From the IMG/VR virus record IMGVR_UViG_3300025698_000035, positions 1-29,104 of that record: a stretch of 29,104 nucleotides of DNA. One strand, written 5' to 3'. The DNA comes from a virus. A program made the translations under genes and the position numbers. This document shows positions 22,708 through 28,092 of this stretch, in pieces. Below the pieces are notes generated by a model. The model ran no database searches and was not told the DNA's origin. It saw only the letters and a list, made by a program, of their open reading frames with translations. Positions within the stretch are counted from its first letter, which is position 1. Each line of letters opens with the position of its first letter.

Positions 22708-25644
22708 CTATTTTAAGAATGAAAAGAAATCTCCTAATGATTCGATTGTCAATTCATTTTTTGCTTCATAATATTTGTCAGTATTTATATCTAAGTTAGT
22801 TGGATTCGTGTTTTCAATAACGAATTTCTTTAATTGCTTAGGTCCTTCGCTTTCAGGATTCAATACACGAACTGATTTTACACTAACAAACGTCTGTAAT
22901 ATTTGATTTGCTTTCATCTTTGAATATGTCGCTGAATAATCCCCAAAACATAAAACTCTAATTAGGTTCATCTTTTCACATATTTCATCTGACGAAATTA
23001 TCATATCTTTTTTAAATGACTCAATCATATATTTGTAAAAGTGTATAACATCTAAGTCTAACATCATTACTTTGCTATTGGTTTTCAATTTCTGAACTCT
23101 AACTGCTCGTTTGAATTTATTGAATGCTGATGTCCCATACCCAATATCTTGTAACACTTTACACGCTAAATCTAATTTGTCAGAATCTATGTAATTTGAA
23201 ATAAACGATACTTTAAATCTTATATCTCGTTGTAAGCTAGTCAATTTCGTATCTTCTAATTCGGTTCTATTTGTGTCGTGAGTTTCTTCTGAAATTATAT
23301 CTATTAGATTGTTAATTTCTAATATCTTTTCTTCTTTTTTAGAAGCAGTGATTTCCTTTGCACTCAAAATAGATTGTTGTGATAATGAATCGACAATCTT
23401 TTCAGTAAAAAATTCTTTGAATGAATACTTGGACAACTCGCTTGACATTAGTTCGTTATTATTATTTTGTATTCTAGTTTGTTCGCTAAACCAATCATAA
23501 GATTTGCTTAACTCGTCTATAACAATTGAACCATTTTGAATCATACAGTATCTACCAGTTAATGTGTTTTTCTCATTCAATAATTCACTCGACAATTGCG
23601 ATTCTAAATACACTTGATTATATTGTAACGCAGCATTAGCACGACCAATAATAACATCCTTTGTATATTCAGAGTTGAAGGTCACGATACTATCCTCATA
23701 ATGCTTTGACTTTAAAATAGTAACTGTCAATTTATCATATTTTCTGAATCTTGCTGTTGCTTGTTCAATCTCTTGTGCGTTAAAGTAAGTGTATAAAATT
23801 ACTGCGATATGCTTTGAATGTTTTGTGATTGAATTTCCTTCTTTCAAAACAGTTGTCGCAATAACTACATCATAATCAGACATATCACCTTTAACTACAA
23901 TATCATTATATTCCTTTGTATTCTTTTTTTCTGCATCAATAGATGTGACTTTTAGTCCCGCATCACGTAGAATCGCTTTTAGTGTTCCTAATGCACCATC
24001 TTCTTGCTTGTTGTTAAAATATATAACGGTTTGAATGTTATTCTTTTGATTACTAATACAAATGTCTTTTGTTGTAGCATTTCGATTTTCATAAGTTACA
24101 TACGTGAAATTCTTATCCTTTACTGTTTCGTGTACATATCGAATCGTTTTTAAATCACTGAATAAAGTATGAAAATTGAATGTGGGTGTTGCAGTCATAG
24201 TAAAGAATCTTTTGAATGTAGGTATGACAGACATAGTGCTGTTTAACGTATCTAATAAAAATCCTTTAGAAGCAGAAATAGTATAATTTTGAACTTCGTC
24301 TATGAATAAAAGGTATTTTGAAGCATCAATTTTTGTAGTTAGCAAATTCAAAGAGTTATAAGTAGTCACAATAAAGTCAGGTGATTCTCCAATCTCTTTG
24401 TTGTATTGATAAAATGGTATTGCATTATATTGTTCTGCCACTTGTTCTACTAATCCTGCTGTTCGTACAACTAAGACACGCTTTTCAGTCAACGTACCGA
24501 TAAATGCTGTTTTACCAGAAGCAGTAGGTGATACGATTGAGGCACTAATACTTAAATTAGGCTTCAAGTCACTTAGGTACTTTCCTTCAGGTATAATAAT
24601 CGCATTTGATTTATCTAAATTGAAATCTTCTAATTCTTTTTGTTCTCGGTCTTTTTGCATTTCAATATTAACACCAAATTGAGTAGAAGCATAATTTACA
24701 TACGCTCTTGTAAAATCACTCTTACGTGGTGCAAATTCATTCCCATTACGTAATTCTAAATATGCGATACAATCTTTTAATTCTACACCGAAATTCACAA
24801 TTGAACCTGCAAAACTAGTAAAGAACAAAGTGTTTATTACGCTGTTAGTTTTACTCGCTGCTCCGTAAGCAATATCACAATAAGATAATATTTGTTTTTC
24901 AGTATGATTATAGTTCTGACCTTCGCTTGGTGTAAATGTACCTAGATATTTGTTTACTGCTTTTTTTGATTTGCCCTTTGCTGTTACGATAACTTTACTT
25001 GCGTCAAACATAAATTGTGTTGCATCTAAGTTTAAGTAAGGTTCTGAATCATAAGATACAAACGATGGTTGATTTAATTGTAATTTATCAAACCACTTTG
25101 CGTCAATATCGAATTGTTTTTGAAACGCAGTATTAGCAGCAAGTACACAATCTAAATGATTATCTTCGTGTGCATTCGTTTGAACTAAAACTCTAAGCCC
25201 ACAACCTGAAGGTGAAATAGCACATAATGCTACCCAATCTAATTCTGATATTCTCGACTTAACATAGTTAGCTAATTCGATTCCTCCCTTTTTCTTGAAG
25301 TCAACATCAATTTGAATACAACCATTATAAATAGCATCAACTTTTCTATGTCCAAATAGATTAGTAGTTGAAAACATAAAAAATGGTAAACTGTTTTTGG
25401 TTGGTCTTATTTCTTCCTTTAGTGCTTTGATTATTACGCTCGTTTCTTCTTCAGTAGAATCGTTTTTAATCGAAGATAAAGCATATTTCACTTTCTCTTG
25501 CATATCATCATAGAACGCTGGTCTTTCACTTAAAGCTATAATGTCGTGCAATTCTTGAATACTAATTTGAGTATTAGTATGTTGGTAGTCATTTACTGTT
25601 GCTGTACTGTAATTGAATCTTAAATCTTTTAATTTTACTCGCAT
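22708..25644 (-). CDS. Primase-helicase fusion protein (BT4734/VirE-N-type primase domain plus SF2 helicase), 978 aa
   Basis: It is the only recognisable replication enzyme here. Residues about 80-215 look like an archaeo-eukaryotic-type primase domain of the BT4734/VirE-N group: CIQIDVDFK with Asp113 and Asp115, SPSGCGLRVLV (144-154), and a following QPSFVSYDSEPY segment. Residues about 365-650 form a superfamily 2 helicase: motif I SPTASGKT (372-379), motif II IDEV (448-451), motif III TMTATP (482-487), and a motif VI-like QATARFRKYDKL (628-639). The C-terminal 320 residues are helical and unassigned. It probably primes and unwinds phage DNA at the origin and hands over to host polymerase. 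Single polypeptide, no frameshift. ATG 25644 follows a long leader with hairpins. Confidence 0.75.
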   Translation of the reverse strand: MRVKLKDLRFNYSTATVNDYQHTNTQISIQELHDIIALSERPAFYDDMQEKVKYALSSIKNDSTEEETSVIIKALKEEIRPTKNSLPFFMFSTTNLFGHRKVDAIYNGCIQIDVDFKKKGGIELANYVKSRISELDWVALCAISPSGCGLRVLVQTNAHEDNHLDCVLAANTAFQKQFDIDAKWFDKLQLNQPSFVSYDSEPYLNLDATQFMFDASKVIVTAKGKSKKAVNKYLGTFTPSEGQNYNHTEKQILSYCDIAYGAASKTNSVINTLFFTSFAGSIVNFGVELKDCIAYLELRNGNEFAPRKSDFTRAYVNYASTQFGVNIEMQKDREQKELEDFNLDKSNAIIIPEGKYLSDLKPNLSISASIVSPTASGKTAFIGTLTEKRVLVVRTAGLVEQVAEQYNAIPFYQYNKEIGESPDFIVTTYNSLNLLTTKIDASKYLLFIDEVQNYTISASKGFLLDTLNSTMSVIPTFKRFFTMTATPTFNFHTLFSDLKTIRYVHETVKDKNFTYVTYENRNATTKDICISNQKNNIQTVIYFNNKQEDGALGTLKAILRDAGLKVTSIDAEKKNTKEYNDIVVKGDMSDYDVVIATTVLKEGNSITKHSKHIAVILYTYFNAQEIEQATARFRKYDKLTVTILKSKHYEDSIVTFNSEYTKDVIIGRANAALQYNQVYLESQLSSELLNEKNTLTGRYCMIQNGSIVIDELSKSYDWFSEQTRIQNNNNELMSSELSKYSFKEFFTEKIVDSLSQQSILSAKEITASKKEEKILEINNLIDIISEETHDTNRTELEDTKLTSLQRDIRFKVSFISNYIDSDKLDLACKVLQDIGYGTSAFNKFKRAVRVQKLKTNSKVMMLDLDVIHFYKYMIESFKKDMIISSDEICEKMNLIRVLCFGDYSATYSKMKANQILQTFVSVKSVRVLNPESEGPKQLKKFVIENTNPTNLDINTDKYYEAKNELTIESLGDFFSFLK

Positions 25645-25746
25645 TTTTTATTAGTCTTAAATCAGTTTTATTTTTTTTCTTACTGATTTGTAATTTTTTT
25701 TGTATCATATAATATGTGTCGTTTTTGAATGTGTTTAGTAAAAGTA

Positions 25747-25779
25747 AAACATAGTTAGATTATAAGCCTAACTATGTTT
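25747..25779. terminator. 12-bp perfect hairpin in primase-helicase leader
   Basis: AAACATAGTTAG (25747-25758) pairs with 25768-25779 around a 9-nt loop. On the minus strand the stem is followed by UUUUACUUUU, so it may act as a terminator or attenuator 100 bp before the primase-helicase start. It could also close transcription coming from the 27-kb genes. Confidence 0.6.
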
Positions 25780-25865
25780 CATCACAAACAAAAAAAATCA
25801 CTAATTAAAAATGATGAATGTATTGAGTTACTTATTGTGTGTAACAAAGTACATATATATAACGT

Positions 25866-25886
25866 ATAAAGTTGCAATAAAGTTGC
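25866..25886 (+). repeat. Two direct repeats ATAAAGTTGC, 11-bp spacing
   Basis: Copies at 25866-25875 and 25877-25886 are identical with one base between, about one helical turn apart. This could be an operator or a minimal iteron pair upstream of the replication gene. No third copy was seen nearby. Confidence 0.5.
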
Positions 25887-26019
25887 GTAAATGTCAATTA
25901 TTTTTAAAATAAATTATTATTATTTTTTATAATTAGTAATATGCTTTATAAGTTATACTATTTAGACGAACATTATTTAAAAAGTCACATATTTATAACA
26001 CAAAACCTAAAGAATCTTT

Positions 26020-26079
26020 TTTGTAGTACACCTTTTTTAGTATAATTCTCTTATTAAATGAAAAAAGGTGTACTACAAA
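26020..26079. repeat. Hairpin family 1, copy C (19-bp perfect stem, inverted loop)
   Basis: Arms 26020-26038 and 26061-26079 pair perfectly. The 22-nt loop (26039-26060) is the exact reverse complement of the copy A and B loops, so this copy is inverted. Its stem matches copy A rather than copy B. Confidence 0.9.
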
Positions 26080-26080
26080 C

Positions 26081-26125
26081 ACTAAAAACGATTAAAAGCC
26101 TGACTAGAAGTAATCTTTTGATTTT
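26081..26125 (-). repeat. Repeat s2, inverted copy
   Basis: This is the reverse complement of 10752-10795 with one additional base. It joins hairpin copy C to the family-2 hairpin. Confidence 0.9.
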
Positions 26126-26135
26126 GCTAGAATCC

Positions 26136-26189
26136 TGTCAAAAACCCGCATCTACTATTATATATAATAATAGATGCGGGTTTTTGACA
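26136..26189. terminator. Hairpin family 2, copy 2: bidirectional intrinsic terminator
   Basis: TGTCAAAAACCCGCATCTA (26136-26154) pairs perfectly with 26171-26189 around a loop whose core is the same TATTATATATAATAA palindrome as in copy 1. The GC-rich part CCCGC/GCGGG is followed by UUUUU in both directions. It is well placed to end the transcript from the 27-kb genes before the primase-helicase leader. Confidence 0.85.
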
Positions 26190-26208
26190 TAAATACAGCA
26201 AAATGATT

Positions 26209-26238
26209 ACTACTCGTCAGTGATTCCTTGACAGAATC
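26209..26238 (-). repeat. Repeat s1, inverted copy
   Basis: Identical over 30 bp to the reverse complement of 10637-10666. Next to it, 26241-26266 resembles the left arm of a family-2 hairpin (aaaacgtgcatctactattgta) without a matching right arm, probably a decayed third copy. Confidence 0.85.
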
Positions 26239-26268
26239 TGTCTTAAAACGTGCATCTACTATTGTAAT

Positions 26269-26297
26269 CCTTAATAAGAAGAATGACATTTTAACAC
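26269..26297 (+). repeat. Direct repeat s3, second copy
   Basis: This 29-bp segment matches 11064-11092 in the same orientation with two substitutions, unlike s1, s2 and hairpin 1, which are inverted between the loci. A near match to aaaaaactatat follows in both loci (11094-11103 and about 26313-26324). Confidence 0.8.
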
Positions 26298-26365
26298 AAA
26301 ATTTGATATAATAAAAAACTATATCCCATAAACAGCCTGACAATTTCAAGTCTTGCCCTAAATAT

Positions 26366-26533
26366 ATGATTGTGGTTAAAATCTTAGTATGTTTTTTCGT
26401 TTATGTAACACTTAATGATTTTAACGAAAAAACTATACCATCACTAAAAAACGTTAATCAATTGATACTCAGTGACTTACAAGTAAACTATATTTTAAAA
26501 TCGCATACAAAAATAAATAGTTTATATGTATAA
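26366..26533 (+). CDS. Possible small plus-strand membrane peptide, 55 aa
   Basis: ATG to TAA gives 55 residues with a hydrophobic N-terminus (MIVVKILVCFFVYVTL) that could be a signal or anchor, followed by a polar part (NDFNEKTIPSLKNVNQLILSDLQ). It lies against the direction of the phage genes, beside the hairpin cassette. An 11-bp hairpin (26391-26401 with 26423-26433) lies inside the frame. A TATAAT sequence is at 26307-26312, about 54 bp upstream. A frame of this size can arise by chance in A+T-rich DNA. Function unknown. Confidence 0.3.
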   Translation: MIVVKILVCFFVYVTLNDFNEKTIPSLKNVNQLILSDLQVNYILKSHTKINSLYV

Positions 26534-26674
26534 TGTTAAATATATTGTTAAATACTTAACACCCCTTTCGTTAATATGTTTTTTGAAGCCAATAGAAAAC
26601 TTTAACTTGTTTCCTCTCGAATTTCAGCCAATTGCTACTCGTTCGTGGTCTATTCTACTAATAAAAATCTTCAT
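26522..26674 (-). pseudogene. Possible decayed small ORF (one internal TGA)
   Basis: From ATG 26674 the frame reads MKIFISRIDHERVAIG, then TGA, then NSRGNKLKFSIGFKKH and on to a TAA at 26522. It would be 50 codons with a single stop at codon 17 (a TGG to TGA change would restore it). The remaining gap to 26801 has only a 16-codon minus ORF and a 10-bp hairpin (26734-26743 with 26761-26770). Weak evidence; it may be non-coding. Confidence 0.2.
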
Positions 26675-26733
26675 AACTCTTTTATTTTATTTATCATTTG
26701 TTTGAAACTTCAATCACAACCCAAATACTATCA

Positions 26734-26770
26734 TTAGAATCCATTATTAGACTTTTAATTTGGATTCTAA
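26734..26770. repeat. 10-bp perfect hairpin downstream of holin candidate
   Basis: TTAGAATCCA (26734-26743) pairs with 26761-26770 around a 17-nt loop. No U-run follows on the minus strand, so it is not a standard terminator. It lies 32 bp past the stop of the 89-aa gene and could be an mRNA 3' end stabiliser. Confidence 0.45.
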
Positions 26771-26801
26771 GACGTTTTAAATAGATTAGGACATAAGTAT
26801 A

Positions 26802-27071
26802 TCATATTTCGTTAGAGTCCTTTAAATCGCTTGTATCGTCTCGTTTAGACTTCTGCTTTTGTATTTGATTAATCATATACCCGCTTATCGCAAATTGTAA
26901 AGTTGCCCAAAAAGTGATGTCTGAAATTGTAAGGGTATCGTAATTCATAACAAGATATGTTATCATACCTACTTGACCAAGTGCAAAGGATACACCACTT
27001 TCGATTCGTTTTTTTGAAAAAAAGGATGTCTGATTACTGTAAACTTTTATTAATTCGTTTATATAATTCAT
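26802..27071 (-). CDS. Putative holin, two transmembrane segments, 89 aa
   Basis: Two hydrophobic segments are visible at about 26-44 (SGVSFALGQVGMITYLVMN) and 52-70 (ITFWATLQFAISGYMINQI). They are preceded by a short amphipathic N-terminus and followed by a charged tail (QKQKSKRDDTSDLKDSNE). Size, two membrane spans and a hydrophilic charged C-terminus fit a class II-type holin. It is the last gene of the transcript that begins with the head genes. No endolysin is next to it. Another holin candidate is at 18673-18960. The alternative is a membrane protein unrelated to lysis. Confidence 0.5.
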   Translation of the reverse strand: MNYINELIKVYSNQTSFFSKKRIESGVSFALGQVGMITYLVMNYDTLTISDITFWATLQFAISGYMINQIQKQKSKRDDTSDLKDSNEI

Positions 27072-27086
27072 ATTTGGTGTTGTTTA

Positions 27087-27101
27087 TTTGATAAATATAT
27101 T
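27087..27101 (+). promoter_or_regulatory. Leader box TTTGATAAATATATT on the plus strand
   Basis: The identical 15-mer to the terS leader, here pointing toward the 45-aa plus-strand ORF and 15 bp from its ATG. The upstream bases give TTTATTTG, one mismatch from TAnnTTTG. The 45-bp gap also contains the start region of the minus-strand holin candidate. Confidence 0.55.
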
Positions 27102-27116
27102 AAAGACAAAAACATT

Positions 27117-27254
27117 ATGAACGATTTTGTAAACCAAATCAAAAAAGATATTGAAACTGAAAATGTAGCATTCGAGTTAAGAAAAAAACGATTAACATAT
27201 TTGTATTTATTTGTGTTATTCTTAACAATCATACTCATACTTACAAACTGTTAG
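27117..27254 (+). CDS. Small plus-strand membrane peptide, 45 aa
   Basis: ATG to TAG encodes MNDFVNQIKKDIETENVAFE, a basic stretch (LRKKR), and one transmembrane segment (LTYLYLFVLFLTIILIL), ending in TNC. It stands against all surrounding genes. Support for it being real: a leader box identical to that of terS at nearly the same distance, and a 13-bp terminator hairpin 9 bp after its stop. Short single-span peptides of this type include type I toxins, lysis inhibitors and superinfection-exclusion proteins, but no family is recognised. It is too short for typical ORF cut-offs. Confidence 0.5.
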   Translation: MNDFVNQIKKDIETENVAFELRKKRLTYLYLFVLFLTIILILTNC

Positions 27255-27263
27255 AGAAAAACG

Positions 27264-27293
27264 AAACGCAATAACATCACTGTTATTGCGTTT
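27264..27293. terminator. Bidirectional intrinsic terminator
   Basis: AAACGCAATAACA (27264-27276) pairs perfectly with 27281-27293 around TCAC. On the plus strand UUUUU ends the stem, closing the 45-aa ORF. On the minus strand the stem is followed by CGUUUUUC, closing or attenuating the 92-aa gene whose stop is at 27297. Confidence 0.8.
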
Positions 27294-27296
27294 TTG

Positions 27297-27575
27297 TTAT
27301 TTCTGACTGATTGTTTTGTTCAAATCCTTAATCTCTTTTGTCAAAGCACCAATACTTGTAAATAGCATATCTATTTTATCGCTAAGATTTACAAATTTCG
27401 ATTCTGTTTTTACTTCAATCACTGCCATTGTAGTTTTATTTATAATTGTATTGTCTTTATTGGTTTCAATTCTATCTTCTAACTCGTCAATTTTATCCAT
27501 TGTTCGCTTTAAAAAATATCCAATTATTGAAACCACTAAGGCAATTATTAATTCTATTATGTATTTAGATTCCAT
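27297..27575 (-). CDS. Membrane-anchored coiled-coil protein, 92 aa
   Basis: There is one N-terminal transmembrane segment (residues about 5-22, YIIELIIALVVSIIGYFL), then a long amphipathic helix with heptad-like leucines and isoleucines (MDKIDELEDRIETNKDNTIINK, and LSDKIDMLFTSIGALTKEIKDLNKTI). The layout resembles i-spanin or XhlA-like accessory lysis proteins with reversed anchor order, but I recognise no family. It lies between the 154-aa gene and the holin candidate in the transcript following the receptor-binding protein. A lysis-associated role is an inference from context. Confidence 0.5.
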   Translation of the reverse strand: MESKYIIELIIALVVSIIGYFLKRTMDKIDELEDRIETNKDNTIINKTTMAVIEVKTESKFVNLSDKIDMLFTSIGALTKEIKDLNKTISQK

Positions 27576-27623
27576 ACTTTGTATATTTTATACTTATATA
27601 TAAAAACACACATACTTGTTTTA

Positions 27624-28088
27624 TTATGCTAAAATCGAATATACGTGACCAATCAAATCATTTAACGAACCTGTGTACGTTGGTCTGAAAGGGAAATATG
27701 TAGTATGTGCATTCTCTTTAAGTAGTACAATCAAAAATAAATAGTCTTCCAACTGAATCGCATACCATTTATGCTCAGTTGTTATAATACCATTATCTCC
27801 TAACGCTTGAAATATCGCATCTTGTTGAAAGTCTGTTAGTGTCGTCCCTCTGGGAACGTATGAATGTTCGACTCCTTCAGTGTCAATATACGTACTGGGT
27901 GATTTTAATAGTTCGGTTTGTACATAAGATAAAATATCTTGAATACTACCATTGACTAATACATCACCAAGCCCACCAGCATTAAAAACGGGTGGGTAAA
28001 CATTCTCTGAAAATACTTCTTTTGTCGCAATATCTTTATAGTTACTCAAATAGAACGTATTTTCATCTTTTATTTTTTTAAAAATCAT
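27624..28088 (-). CDS. Hypothetical protein downstream of receptor-binding protein, 154 aa
   Basis: I recognise no family. The protein is alpha/beta, with FYLSNYKDIATKEVFSENVYPPVFNAGGLGDV at the N-terminus, a middle helix (TLTDFQQDAIFQALGDNGIITTE), and a beta end WYAIQLEDYLFLIVLLKENAHTTYF. It has no signal peptide or transmembrane helix and no lysin motif. The ATG is 4 bp after the receptor-binding protein stop, which suggests tight coupling and a possible role as a fibre assembly chaperone or accessory tip protein. That role is inferred from position only. Confidence 0.55.
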   Translation of the reverse strand: MIFKKIKDENTFYLSNYKDIATKEVFSENVYPPVFNAGGLGDVLVNGSIQDILSYVQTELLKSPSTYIDTEGVEHSYVPRGTTLTDFQQDAIFQALGDNGIITTEHKWYAIQLEDYLFLIVLLKENAHTTYFPFRPTYTGSLNDLIGHVYSILA

Positions 28089-28092
28089 ATCT

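Larger units (their letters stand above)
25645..26365. other. Non-coding region with hairpin cassette (locus 2), upstream of primase-helicase
   Basis: This 721-bp A+T-rich region holds an 8-bp stem at 25659-25689, a 12-bp hairpin at 25747-25779, two ATAAAGTTGC direct repeats at 25866-25886, and the hairpin mosaic at 26020-26297 that is related to locus 1. Being A+T-rich and next to the replication gene, it is also a reasonable origin candidate. A minus-strand 63-codon frame at 26158-26349 runs through the hairpins and is not credible as a gene. Confidence 0.65.

Noticed and set aside
26020-26297. Insertion sequence or IS200/IS605-type element
   Set aside because: No transposase or RAYT gene is present. 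Hairpins alone do not define an IS, though a non-autonomous relative is possible.
26158-26349. 63-codon minus-strand ORF in locus 2
   Set aside because: It lies over the family-2 hairpin, s1 and s3. The frame is incidental to the repeat structure.
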